A DNA stretch of 32,691 nucleotides from Actinomadura sp. NBRC 104412 (GCF_030269515.1 NZ_BSTM01000050.1:1-32691), one strand, 5' to 3'; counted from the stretch's first letter, positions 24,229-32,090 are shown. A program made the numbers and translations. The notes: a model not told the origin generated them from the sequence alone.

Positions 24229-24965
24229 GCACCGACCCGCCCGCCGCTGACGCGAGGGGTTCACCGATGACCGTGACGGCCTGTGTGCTGGTGATCGTCG
24301 CCAGTGCCGTCCTGCTCAAGGGCGTGTACGACTGGGCCGGCCAGCCCACACAGGTCGCTGCGCGGCCGCTGCAGCATGATCGGCTGGTGGTGTACATCGC
24401 GGCCATCGTGGTGATCGCCGGGGCCGGCCTGTTCGCCATCACCGGGGCCAGACCCGCGGCGTTTGCGATCGTGGTGACCGCGGTCATACCCGTGCTGGTG
24501 ATCCTGATCCTGCCCAAGTCAGCCGCGAACTGGGTGGCACTCGTGCCCAGCTTGGTGACGGTCACGCTGGCGGGGGTTCTGGCGGTACGCGCGGTCGTGG
24601 TGCCGCACGCGCAGGTGGCACCACTGGCGGTAGTGGCCTTCGCTGTGGTCATGGTGGCAGGCGGCATCATGTTCGTGGGGCTGCTGGACTTCGCGTTCAG
24701 CTTCGGGTCCACCGAGGAGTCTTTGCGCACGAAGAGCGCGGGCCGCCGGGTGGCCTTATTGTCGGGTGTGGTGCTGGTGTGGGCGCCGGTGCTGTTGATG
24801 CTGGACGGGCGCCGGTGGGCCGCCGCGGCCACCGCCCCCATGGCCTTAGTGGCCTTGTCTATGGCGGTACGGCAACTGGCGGAGTGGGCGGCAGTGGTCT
24901 CCCTGTTGGCCGGTCCGTCGGCGGTCGCGGCGACCATTCAGGCGATGTTCACCTCCCGACGTTGA
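24225..24965 (+). CDS. Multi-pass membrane protein of unknown function
   Basis: 246 residues from ATG 24225 with an ATGA overlap to the upstream relic; an internal ATG at 24267 is also possible. About seven hydrophobic spans are visible, for example TVTACVLVIVASAVLLKGVY, VVYIAAIVVIAGAGLFAI, FAIVVTAVIPVLVILIL, VALVPSLVTVTLAGVLAV, AVVAFAVVMVAGGIMFVG, VALLSGVVLVWAPVLLML and a last one near AVVSLLAGPSAVAATI. There are no recognised motifs. It lies between two broken genes of what looks like one former operon (PKD protein, membrane protein, flavoprotein), so it may itself be non-functional although the frame is intact. Confidence 0.7.
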   Translation: MSTDPPAADARGSPMTVTACVLVIVASAVLLKGVYDWAGQPTQVAARPLQHDRLVVYIAAIVVIAGAGLFAITGARPAAFAIVVTAVIPVLVILILPKSAANWVALVPSLVTVTLAGVLAVRAVVVPHAQVAPLAVVAFAVVMVAGGIMFVGLLDFAFSFGSTEESLRTKSAGRRVALLSGVVLVWAPVLLMLDGRRWAAAATAPMALVALSMAVRQLAEWAAVVSLLAGPSAVAATIQAMFTSRR

Positions 24966-24983
24966 AACCCCGGGATCGGAGTC

Positions 24984-26071
24984 GTGGTGGTGACTGATCC
25001 GATCGACGTACTGGTGGTCGGCGGTGGTCCCTCCGGTGCCGTGGCGGCGGCCGTCTTGGCCCGGCGTGGCCTGCGGACGCTGGTGGTCGATGCCGGGGCG
25101 TCACCCGCCTCGCACGAGGTGGTCCTCACCGTCCGGCATTAGCTGCGGCGGCTCGGTGGCCTGCCCGAGGCAGGCGTCCGCGAGGTGACGGCTCTAGATC
25201 TGTGGTTCGGCGGCCGGACCCGCCGCCAGATCGCTGATGCCGGGATGGCAGTGTGCGACCTCGCCCGGCTCCGCGAGTGGTTGCTGCAGGCCGCCCTCGG
25301 CGCCGGTGCTCAGCCGCTGGTCGGCGAGGTCGCCGTCCTGAGGGCGTCAGAGCATGGCTAGCAGGCGGTTCTGTCCGATGGCCGGACTTTCGACGCCCGC
25401 CATCTCATCGTCGCTGCCGGGCCGGACGCCGCCCGCCGCATCGCCTCCGACGACGGCACGGGCGGGGACGGTAGGGGGACGACGGCAGGAGACCCGACCG
25501 CGGACGGCTGAGGTGCGCTCGGCGATTGGGCGGGATCCCGCCCTTGGACCGGGTCCTACTGCAGATGGTCACCCCTGACACCAACGATCCGAAAGTCCAG
25601 CCATCGTGTACCTGGCTGCTGCCCGGCCGCGACCATCACAGCACCGTCGGCGTCATCGGCAGTGGCACGGACCCCGACACCTTGATCAACGACGCGCTGG
25701 CGATGCTGTGTGCCGCCGATCCTAGGCCGGGAGCCGCTCGCCCGGCCGGTCCCCTTAGCTGCGCCCCGGTCGACAGCGGATCTGCTCCCGACCATGCGAT
25801 AGCCGATGGGCGGCTGCTCGTCAGCGACGCCGCCGGACTGGTCAATCCGTTCACCGATGAGGGACTGAGTTATGCGGTGCAAAGCGCGCTGCTGGCCGCC
25901 AAATCCACCGCACGGTGCCGGAACGATCCCGCGGTGGCCGCACGCCACTACACCCACGAACTCCCCCGGGCCTTCGTGGGCTACTTCGAAACCGCCCGGC
26001 ATGCCGCGCGCCGCTACCATCTGGCCTGGAAAGACCCGGTCTGGCTGACCCGCTACAACGCCCACCGCTAG
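24984..26071 (+). pseudogene. Geranylgeranyl-reductase-like FAD oxidoreductase, broken by two stops and a frameshift
   Basis: From GTG 24984 the frame starts DPIDVLVVGGGPSGAVAAAV ... RTLVVDAG, a textbook FAD-binding Rossmann motif. It meets TAG at 25140 and TAG at 25359, with plausible family sequence between and after them (VCDLARLREWLLQAAL, RHLIVAAGPDAARR). After about 25510 the homology continues in another frame: DRVLLQMVTPDTNDPKV, STVGVIGSGTDP, then LLVSDAAGLVNPFTDEGLSY (the conserved DAAG-NP--GEG-SYA block) to TAG 26069. So there are at least three lesions in one gene. It begins 18 bases after the membrane protein and belonged to the same operon. Confidence 0.85.
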
Positions 26072-26228
26072 TCAGGCCGCCGACCCGTCCGGCGCGTGGG
26101 TCCTGCTGGCCGTCATCGCCGCCGTGAGCTACCAGTCGCGGCGCATGTCCTGCCATGCGGTGATGCGGTGGAAGGGGCAGACTGCCGGGTCGTGCTGATC
26201 GTGAACATCAGCGGCCCGGAGGAGGACC

Positions 26229-26993
26229 TTGCGGCGTGCCGAGGCGGCCGGCCTGCCGCGCGCCGAGCGCGACCGTGAGGCGGGCACGATCACGATTCGC
26301 GAGACCCGGCCCGATGACGACCTGGACCCCGATGACACCAAGTCCGAGAGCGGCACCCGCACGGTCACGTTTGACTCGGTGACGGCCGAGGTACTGGATG
26401 AGTGGGAAGACCAGCAGGACGCCGAGCGCGCCGCAGCCGCCGAGCTCTGGGTAGAGACCGGCCTGATGTTCACCCGCGAGGACGGCTCGCCGCTGCGTCC
26501 GGAGTGGATCTCTGCCCGCTTCGATACGCACATCGAGCGGTATGCCGCGATCCGGCGGCGGCACGCGGACGGCTGGTCGGTCGCCGAGATCGCCAAGCGG
26601 CACCCGGTGCCGGCCGAGGCGGTGCGAATCGCGATCGACGGCGGGCCGCTCCCGCCGATCCGCTTCCACGACCTGCGGCACGGCGCGGCCACGCTGAGCC
26701 TGGCGGCCGGGGTCGACATGAAGATCATCAGCGAGACGCTGGAGCACGCCCGGTCGAGCTTCACCGCGGACGTCTACACCTCGGTGATTCCCCAGGTCGC
26801 CAAGGCGGCGGCCGAGGCGACGGCGACGGTGGTTCCTCGCCGGATCGGACCCACAATGGCCCCACAGGACGAGAACAGCGCGCCCGCCGAGGCTGTGGAC
26901 CTCAGAGAACGCGCTGGTCAGAAGCGGAGGATCGGGGATTTGAACCCCGGATGGGCGGTAAGCCCAAACCGCATTAGCAGTGCGGCGCCATAG
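26229..26993 (+). pseudogene. Tyrosine integrase, catalytic domain only, running into tRNA-Ser
   Basis: About 254 residues from the first plausible codon (TTG 26229). LRRAEAAGLPRAERDREAGT matches the region of catalytic Arg I (usual G-RRGEA-AL-W-D-D). Then come TRTVTFDS, GLMFTREDGSPLRPEWISAR, the box HDLRHGAATLSLAAGVDMKI (Arg II), the His region ETLEHA and the nucleophile in TADVYTSV. The core-binding and arm-binding N-terminal domains are absent, and no integrase sequence is seen upstream. The insert ERYAAIRRRHADGWSVAEIA is a family-specific extra helix-turn-helix. The C-terminus overlaps the tRNA-Ser gene by about 69 bases on the opposite strand, as in integrative elements that use a tRNA 3' end as att site. 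It is inactive by truncation. Confidence 0.75.
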
Positions 26994-27014
26994 ACCGGAC
27001 TAGGCGAATCCTCC
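26925..27014 (-). tRNA. tRNA-Ser (GCT)
   Basis: 90 nt with a long variable arm. The acceptor stem is 7 bp (GGAGGAT with ATCCTCC) with discriminator G. The anticodon loop CTGCTAA gives anticodon GCT, which reads AGC/AGU serine codons. The T arm is the usual GGGGTTCAAATCCCC. No CCA is encoded. The 3' half overlaps the end of the truncated integrase, so it is the likely att target of that element. Confidence 0.93.
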
Positions 27015-27035
27015 AGTAGCCCTCAGGCTCACGAC

Positions 27036-27064
27036 AGGTTACCGGTCACCAGCCTAACCGGCAA
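27036..27064 (-). promoter_or_regulatory. Candidate promoter of tRNA-Ser
   Basis: On the minus strand, TTGCCG (27059-27064) and TAACCT (27036-27041) are separated by exactly 17 bases. Transcription would start about 15 bases before the mature tRNA. Confidence 0.45.
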
Positions 27065-27078
27065 AGTCCTTATCGGAG

Positions 27079-27112
27079 CGGTGGAGGCCACGTCAGGGAC
27101 GGGCCTCCACCG
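27079..27112 (-). terminator. Hairpin terminator after the lipoprotein gene
   Basis: CGGTGGAGGCC (27079-27089) and GGCCTCCACCG (27102-27112) form a perfect 11-bp stem with a 12-base loop, directly after the lipoprotein stop (27120) and before the tRNA promoter on the same strand. Confidence 0.75.
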
Positions 27113-27119
27113 GTTTGCA

Positions 27120-27551
27120 TCAGGTGCCCGAAATGCCGCAGGCGCGGCCGAGCTCGGCGGCGTCCTGGATGAACGAGCTGGTGTTCGTGTTCGGCACGGT
27201 GGAGCCTCCGGAGGAGAGGCTGCTGAGCGTCGTGGCGAGCTGCTCAAGGTCGGTGGCGACCTTGCCGGCCGCGGTCTCCACGTCCCCGCCGGCCTTCTGG
27301 CCCTCAGAGCGGATCTTGCTGGCGGTGTCACGGAAGAGCTGGGCGTTCGCGCGGGTGCTCGCGCCCGGGTTGGTGATGTCGGGAGAGGCCATCTTGCCCT
27401 GGACCGACGACAGCTCGTTCCGGATGTTCCTGCACGCCTCGTCCTTCGCGGCGCCACCGGTGAGCGAGCTGACCGCGCCGCAGGCTGTGGACGCCAGCAG
27501 GGCGCCTCCGATGGCGAGGGCGCCGACGAGCCTCGTGGTGGACATGCGCAT
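27120..27551 (-). CDS. Small lipoprotein, function unknown
   Basis: 143 residues from ATG 27551, which has AAGGAG seven bases upstream; an in-frame ATG at 27545 is also possible. The N-terminus is a lipoprotein signal (MRMSTTRLVGALAIGGALLA, then STACGAVS with the lipid-modified Cys). The mature part is helical and polar (ACRNIRNELSSVQGKM, ANAQLFRDTASKIRSEGQKA, KVATDLEQLATTLSSL) with a Ser/Thr-rich end, like small secreted helical lipoproteins of actinomycetes. I recognise no named family. It is monocistronic, with its own hairpin terminator. Confidence 0.85.
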   Translation of the reverse strand: MRMSTTRLVGALAIGGALLASTACGAVSSLTGGAAKDEACRNIRNELSSVQGKMASPDITNPGASTRANAQLFRDTASKIRSEGQKAGGDVETAAGKVATDLEQLATTLSSLSSGGSTVPNTNTSSFIQDAAELGRACGISGT

Positions 27552-28064
27552 AGACCTTCTCCTTAAACGGGGGACGAGGGGGATCTCATAAGTCACATCT
27601 GTCTCTGACGTCACTTCGGCGCACCACCGTAGCGATCGGTTCCCCTCTCCGCGCTGGAATTCGTGACCGGCCGCCGCACGGCCCGGCGCAGGCGCCACCT
27701 CCAGCGCACCGTCCGCGTCGTCGCCGGCCTGCTTGCGGAACATCCCCGCAGGGCCCGGGGCCGTCACCGGGCTTCGTCCCGGCAGCCGCAAGGTCGCCGA
27801 GGACGCATCGGTATGGCTCACGCTCTCTTGCGTACGCCCAGGAGGCCGTTGGCGACGGCAACCGGCCAAGCCGAGAAGGGCGCGACCGTGGCGGCGGGCT
27901 CGGCGAGCGCCAGCGCAGAGGAGACGCACCACGATGCGGCCCCAAGCGGCGACCGTCCGAGGCGATCCTCATCTTCGGTGAAGTTTTCGCGAACGCGGCC
28001 TTGTAAGCGACCACTTATTCGCGTTTAACTGGCGGCGACCGTACCTCGCAAGGAGGCCGCGCAC
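27552..28064. other. 513-bp divergent intergenic region
   Basis: No convincing gene on either strand: the open frames lack ribosome sites and family motifs. The right end holds the promoter of the MpaB-family gene. The left end must hold the lipoprotein promoter. Confidence 0.4.
28001..28029 (+). promoter_or_regulatory. Candidate promoter of the MpaB-family gene
   Basis: TTGTAA (28001-28006) and TTTAAC (28024-28029) are 17 bases apart in the only AT-rich stretch of the interval, about 35 bases before the start codon. Confidence 0.4.
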
Positions 28065-29018
28065 ATGACGACCGACCACATCACGCTGAACACGGGTGCG
28101 GACGTGGCCGCGGACACGGCCACAGGCACCACCCTCGCCAGCGGCCCGAGCAATCGCCGCGAACCCGTCCCCTTCGCGCCCGGTTCGATCCTGTGGGAGC
28201 AGGTCGGCCTGTACACCTCGGCGATAGCGGGCAACAGCGCGTTCATCCTCCAGGCGATGCATCCCGCCATCGGCACGGTGGTCGACCAACTGTCCAGCTT
28301 CCGCAGGGACCCGATCGGGCGGGCGGTGCGCAGCTTCGCCTCCGTCCAAACCTGGGTGTACGGCGGCCAGACCGCGATCGAAGAAGGCAAACGGCTGCGC
28401 GAGATGCACAAACCACTCAGCGCCGTGGACGAGAACGGCCAACGGCATCACGCCCTATCAGCGGAACCCTGGGCCTGGGTGCATCTCACCGGTTTCTACG
28501 CTGCCGTCACCGCCACCCGCTACTTCGCACCGGCGCCCTTGACCCCGGCGGAGGAACAGCAGGTCTACGAGGAATTCCTCAATCTCGGCCGCATCCTCCA
28601 GGTGCCCGAGCGGATGTTCCCCGCTTCCGTCGCCGACTACTGGGCCTATTTCGACGACATGGTGGAGAACACCCTCGTCGGGCACAAGGTCGCGCACGAA
28701 GTCCTGGAACGGATGGACAAGGTCCCGCCCACCGTCCCGGCACCGCTACGTCCCGCCGTGGCTCCGCTCAGCCTCGCCGGTGGACGGCTCGGTCGTTTCA
28801 TCACCGTGGGCACGCTGCCGCCCAGCGCGCGGAAGAAACTCGGCCTGCCCTGGAGCCGATCCGACGAGCGCCGGTTGCGGCTCGTCGCCTCCCTCATCGG
28901 GCGCGGCACCCTTCTCCTGCCCGAGCGCCTCCGCTACATGCCCATCGCGTACCGCGCCCGTGAGGCCGCCCGCGCCCAGCAACGCCTGGAGCAAGCCCTG
29001 GCCGAACGCCCGCTCTGA
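28065..29018 (+). CDS. MpaB/DUF2236 family oxygenase
   Basis: 317 residues from ATG 28065, with AAGGAGG eight bases upstream. It is the all-helical DUF2236 (MpaB/latex-clearing-protein-like) domain: GSILWEQVGLYTSAIAGNSA, FILQAMHPAIGTVVDQLSSF, RDPIGRAVRS, EPWAWVHLTGFYAAVTAT and DYWAYFDDMVENTL. The family binds a b-type haem; relatives include the mycophenolic-acid oxygenase MpaB' and the rubber oxygenase Lcp. Most bacterial members have unknown substrates. The candidate haem-binding or catalytic residues are the conserved Arg and His around MHP and HLTGFY. The gene is monocistronic, closed by a bidirectional terminator shared with the convergent Ddn-like gene. Confidence 0.88.
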   Translation: MTTDHITLNTGADVAADTATGTTLASGPSNRREPVPFAPGSILWEQVGLYTSAIAGNSAFILQAMHPAIGTVVDQLSSFRRDPIGRAVRSFASVQTWVYGGQTAIEEGKRLREMHKPLSAVDENGQRHHALSAEPWAWVHLTGFYAAVTATRYFAPAPLTPAEEQQVYEEFLNLGRILQVPERMFPASVADYWAYFDDMVENTLVGHKVAHEVLERMDKVPPTVPAPLRPAVAPLSLAGGRLGRFITVGTLPPSARKKLGLPWSRSDERRLRLVASLIGRGTLLLPERLRYMPIAYRAREAARAQQRLEQALAERPL

Positions 29019-29030
29019 CGGCGCTGCCTC

Positions 29031-29068
29031 CGTGTCCCGCCGGTCTAAGCCGCCCCCGGCGGGGCACG
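29031..29068. terminator. Bidirectional terminator between convergent genes
   Basis: Bases 29031-29043 pair with 29056-29068 (13 bp, one G-T pair, core CCCGCCGG/CCGGCGGG) around a 12-base loop. It lies between the MpaB-family gene (+, ends 29018) and the Ddn-like gene (-, ends 29076). Confidence 0.8.
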
Positions 29069-29075
29069 AACGGCA

Positions 29076-29549
29076 CTATCGGCGCCACCGCGGGCTGAGC
29101 CGGACCACCGGGTACTCCCGGCCGGACTTGCTCTGGTGTTTGGCGATAATGGGATGCTCGGTGACGATGCGCAGCCAAGCCCGCTCTCGGTCGGCTCCTT
29201 CCAGCCGTTCTGGCCTCACCGGTATCGCTACACCCCCGGCCAGCTCGATCGACGCCTCTTCCGGATACGTCATCAGGTTGGCGTACCAGTCCGGGTTCTG
29301 GCTCCCGCTACCCAAGGCGACGATCAGCCGGACGTCCTCACCCTCGGCGAACCACGCCACGGGCGTCTCCCGTGGCTGTCGGCTCCGACGGCCCACCGTG
29401 TGCAGGATCAGCACGTCCATGCCCAGGGCACGACCGCGGCCCCGCCGGATCCTGCGCTTTACGCGGGCGTTCGACCGCTGCTTCACCCACCGCGAGAACG
29501 CCCCCGGTGTACCGGGCTTGCGCGCCCCGGTCTGCCGGCTCTCCTTCAT
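29076..29549 (-). CDS. Deazaflavin (F420)-dependent nitroreductase family protein (Ddn-like)
   Basis: 157 residues. ATG 29549 is chosen because GGAGG lies five bases upstream; GTG 29555 overlaps that site. After a basic N-terminal helix (KQRSNARVKRRIRRGRGRAL) comes the split-barrel fold: DVLILHTVGRRSRQPRETPV, LIVALGSGSQNPDWYANLMT and PEEASIELAGG. The GRRSRQPR-TP block and the SGSQNPDWY-NL block are the signatures of Ddn-like proteins. These bind coenzyme F420H2 and reduce quinones, nitroimidazoles or other substrates, mostly at the membrane. The F420 link supports an actinobacterial host. It is convergent with the MpaB-family gene and apparently monocistronic. Confidence 0.88.
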   Translation of the reverse strand: MKESRQTGARKPGTPGAFSRWVKQRSNARVKRRIRRGRGRALGMDVLILHTVGRRSRQPRETPVAWFAEGEDVRLIVALGSGSQNPDWYANLMTYPEEASIELAGGVAIPVRPERLEGADRERAWLRIVTEHPIIAKHQSKSGREYPVVRLSPRWRR

Positions 29550-29913
29550 GGGCACCTCCGCCCGATCATTGAATCAGCGTTCGTCGACGGCCGGGCTGTG
29601 CGGTTCTTGGTGAGAAGTAGCGATGCGAACGTACGACCGGCATCTCGGCACCTCCTCTTGACCGCCCGGATCGATACATCCGCTATGCGCACACGATGCG
29701 CACCTGAGCAGCACACGGGTCCGCCCGCCTGGCATGCCACTGTCCACCCGTCCCAGGGGACGCTGCGGATGCCCTACACTGGTGGGGTCGCCGCGGCGGA
29801 ATCAGGTGCACGCACAACCCATGCACGAAGTCTCTGATTCTCGGCGGGACGACTCAAAAGCCTGGATGTTATGATCTCCCGGCACTACAAAAGCCCACCT
29901 CAGGGCCATAGTT
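29550..29913. other. 364-bp region upstream of tRNA-Arg
   Basis: I see no gene. TATGAT at 29870-29875 is a good -10 box for the tRNA (start about 32 bases before it), but no matching -35 is obvious. The left end holds the promoter region of the Ddn-like gene. Confidence 0.4.
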
Positions 29914-29986
29914 GCAGCCGTAGCTCAATGGATAGAGCATCTGACTACGGATCAGAAGGTTGGGGGTTCGAATCCCTCCGGCTGCG
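29914..29986 (+). tRNA. tRNA-Arg (ACG)
   Basis: 73 nt cloverleaf: acceptor GCAGCCG pairs with CGGCTGC, discriminator G, D arm TAGCTCAATGGATAGAGC, anticodon arm TCTGA-CTACGGA-TCAGA giving anticodon ACG, T arm GGGGGTTCGAATCCCTC. No CCA is encoded. It reads CGU/CGC/CGA (A34 edited to inosine). It is intact despite serving as the att site of the adjacent element relic. Confidence 0.95.
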
Positions 29987-29987
29987 C
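29955..29987 (+). repeat. att core, left copy (3' end of tRNA-Arg)
   Basis: The 33 bases from the anticodon-stem end to just past the tRNA 3' end recur at 32058-32090 with five differences. This is the copy that keeps the tRNA functional. Confidence 0.7.
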
Positions 29988-30044
29988 TCGACTGACCAGT
30001 CCAACGTCCTCAGCGGGAGACTGCCGGGGGTGTTTCTCGTTGCC

Positions 30045-30069
30045 GTGGGAGCCACGTTGGGAGCCACGG
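30045..30069. repeat. Left pair of GGGAGCCAC direct repeats (integrase arm-type site candidates)
   Basis: GGGAGCCAC at 30047-30055 and 30059-30067, period 12 bases, between the integrase stop and the tRNA. The 12-mer TGGGAGCCACGG (30058-30069) recurs exactly at 31934-31945, within the right pair. Confidence 0.65.
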
Positions 30070-30074
30070 CCGCC

Positions 30075-31000
30075 TTAGGATCCGAAGAGCGCGCTGCTCA
30101 TGGACTCGGCCGCCGTCCGCTTGTCGTCGATGAGCAGATGCCCGTAGACGTCTCTCGTGATCGCGATGCTGGTGTGTCCCAGGATTTCGGAGACCACGTG
30201 CAGCGGCGTCCCCTGGGCCGGCATCAGCGAAGCCCCGAGTGGCGTGGCTCGTGCGGGTGCCAGTGGCCGAGACCGGCCTTCTTGGTGTGCTTGGAGAAGG
30301 TGTGCGAGAAGTTGTCCGGATCCATCGGCGTCCCGACCTCGCTCGCGAACACCAATCCGTGATCACTCCGCAGGTCGCCGGCCGCCAGCCGGGCCGCGGA
30401 CTGCGCGGCGTGCAGTTGCCGAAGTCGCGCCAGGAGCTGAGGAGTCAGCACCAGGGTCCGCCGGGACTTGGGCGGCTTCAACTCGCTCACCACGAGCCGG
30501 GTCTTCCGGTCGCTGGACTTGTCCCGGTTCTTGATCCGCTTCACCGCGTGTGGCCGCACCGTGCCGGCTTCCCAGTCGACCGCCGACCAGTGCAGCCCCA
30601 GCACCTCCCCGCGCTGCAGCCCATAAGCCGGCGCAATCATGATCGCCACCTCGAAACGGCGCCTTGACGGTGGCCAACAGGTCATTGGCCTGCTGGAGGG
30701 TGAGCGTTCGGCCCTCCTTGGCCACCACATGCGGCGCTGCTGAAAGCGCGGCGACGTTCCGCGCGATGATCCCTTTCCGCTCGGTCTGCCCCAGCGCCTT
30801 GCACAGCACCGTCCGCATGATCCGGATGCTGTTGGCGCTGTAGCCGCCCTCCCCTTGGCCTTCCACAGCCGATCGACGTCCTGAACCGACAGCTTCGACA
30901 ACTTCTTACGCCCCAGCCCCGGCGCCAGGTGCAGCCGAACCGTGTCGTTGTAGTCCTTCTCGGTGGACTCGGCCACCGACCTGGGAAGGTTGTCGGCCAA
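30075..31000 (-). pseudogene. int: Tyrosine integrase broken by at least three frameshifts
   Basis: Starting near 31000, one frame reads NLPRSVAESTEKDYNDTVRL ... LSVQDVDRLWKAK (core-binding domain). A second frame continues GGYSANSIRIMRTVLCKALG ... TLTLQQANDLL. The first frame resumes with EVAIMIAPAYGLQRGEVLGL (Arg I) and runs to HPHEPRHSG. A third frame gives GASLMPAQGTPLHVVSEILG, HTSIAITRDVYGH and TAA at 30075. The Arg II box is HEPRH instead of HELRH, and the tyrosine is in DVYGH. The N-terminal arm-binding domain is not visible. It lies 89 bases from tRNA-Arg and reads toward it, the classic arrangement for tRNA-targeted integrases. Confidence 0.85.
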
Positions 31001-31215
31001 CCACCGATCAAGACCTCGGCGCTCGCGCCGCCGCCTCGGCCCGCCTGCCAGCCCGCCCGGCGCGTGCGGCGTGGGCGCCGGTCACCGGGCGGGTCGCCCG
31101 CTGGGCCGCGCACCGCGCTACCACCGCCCCGGCGCCCGGCCGACCGCGGTCACCGGGTCCGCGCCACCGCCAATAGACAGCGCCAGGTGTCCAGACCTGT
31201 CCCTCGCGTGCGTGC

Positions 31216-31237
31216 TTGGGGGTTCCACCACCCCCAA
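31216..31237. repeat. Short perfect hairpin
   Basis: TTGGGGGT-TCCACC-ACCCCCAA: 8-bp perfect stem, 6-base loop, inside the element relic, 12 bases before the larger inverted repeat. Confidence 0.6.
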
Positions 31238-31248
31238 ACCCCCGCGCA

Positions 31249-31316
31249 CCGGAGCACTCGTCCGCGCGAACAGGTCTGTCACCGGTTCTCGCCGTTCGCG
31301 CGGACGAGCACTCCGG
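31249..31316. repeat. 23-bp imperfect inverted repeat
   Basis: The arms 31249-31271 and 31294-31316 are reverse complements except for two adjacent bases, with a 22-base spacer. The arms contain CACTCGTCCGCGCGAAC and its complement. The surrounding 31001-31388 interval holds no recognisable gene. Confidence 0.65.
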
Positions 31317-31388
31317 AACCTCAGTGCTCAGGTGACGGCTGTCAGCCGGGACGGCCAGGTCAGAATTCGCGCCTCTTGCTGTGTCTTC

Positions 31389-31882
31389 TCAGGCGGGCAA
31401 GGCGCCGAGGACGTCTGCGTGGTCCGAGGTCTCACCGAGCACCTGGCGAGAAAGGTCATGGTCGCTGCGGACGATGTAGGGCAGTTGCTCGGTGTCCTGG
31501 ACAACGGCATGGGCCAGAGCCGCCAGGAGTTCACCGCCCCATGGGGACACGGCGTTGGCGAGCCAGCCATCAAGGGTGAGGTTTGCGTACTCGGGTGCTT
31601 CCCAGACCGCGAACGCGCGTTGGGGGTCGTCAGGATGCACGGCCAGCCACAGACCGAAGGTGACCGTGTGCCCACCCGTCAGCCGTACGGGGAGGAGGCA
31701 GCGGATGAAGGCCCCGATGTCCTGCACCTGCATAAGCGTGCCGTCGCCCACGTGCGTTGCTCGCGCTCTGCCTCGCTCAGCCCAAGCACCGGATCGGGCA
31801 GGTTGAATCGAAAATGCCGGTCATGCTCAGCCAACAGCCGACCGCACTCACAACGCCCCGCATCCACCTGCGTGCGTCCCAT
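31389..31882 (-). pseudogene. DUF2199 family protein gene with one frameshift
   Basis: From ATG 31882 (AAAGGAT eight bases upstream) it starts MGRTQVDAGRCECGRLLAEH and continues HFRFNLPDPVLGLSEAEREQ, then RTW. Out of frame, it continues MGDGTLMQVQDIGAFIRCLL, then PVRLTGGHTVTFGLWLAVHP, PDDPQRAFAVWEAPEYANL, down to TGA 31389. Together these give a complete DUF2199 protein (CxCG-LLAEH-RF, LPDPVL, W-ATP-YANL-LDG). At the junction an intact gene would need about four more bases (GTGG-type repeat unit), so a slippage deletion in a short tandem is likely. It is element cargo; the family's function is unknown. Confidence 0.8.
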
Positions 31883-31914
31883 GAACGGAGATCCTTTCAC
31901 AACCCATGCCGCGA

Positions 31915-31945
31915 TGGCTCCCGGGAGCCACAGTGGGAGCCACGG
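31915..31945. repeat. Right pair of GGGAGCCAC repeats plus inverted copy
   Basis: GGGAGCCAC at 31923-31931 and 31935-31943 (period 12, as at the left end). TGGCTCCC at 31915-31922 makes a perfect 16-bp palindrome with the first. They lie about 113 bases inside the right att copy and just upstream of the DUF2199 relic. Confidence 0.65.
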
Positions 31946-32057
31946 GAGCGGACGCTCTTGGATTTCGGCGAGCGGATTCAGACAGACCGCAGGTTGACGG
32001 CCCAGCGTGCGGACTGATCCGGATGGCATCGGTGATCGTTTGGGGATTTGCGGCTGG

Positions 32058-32090
32058 GAAGGTCGGGGGTTCGGATTCCTTCGGCTGTGC
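32058..32090 (+). repeat. att core, right copy (degenerate tRNA-Arg 3' end)
   Basis: 28 of 33 bases match 29955-29987, including the T-arm core GGGGGTTCG and CGGCTG. All five differences are transitions. No other part of the tRNA is present, as expected for the far att site of an integrated element. Confidence 0.7.

Larger units (their letters stand above)
29987..32090. mobile_element. Relic of a small integrative element in tRNA-Arg
   Basis: About 2.1 kb between the tRNA-Arg 3' end and a degenerate copy of it. It holds a broken tyrosine integrase next to the tRNA (reading toward it), paired arm-site-like repeats near both ends, a frameshifted DUF2199 cargo gene, and a hairpin-rich 31.1-31.3 kb stretch. 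No replication or transfer genes remain. Both genes are broken and the distal att is eroded, so it is immobile by itself. Confidence 0.75.

Noticed and set aside
27586..28028. Possible TetR-like remnant (YKAAFAKTSPKM on the minus strand)
   Set aside because: The resemblance covers only about a dozen residues, and no helix-turn-helix continuation is found in any frame.
31201..31320. CRISPR-like repeat cluster
   Set aside because: The repeats are inverted, not regularly spaced direct repeats, and no cas genes are present.
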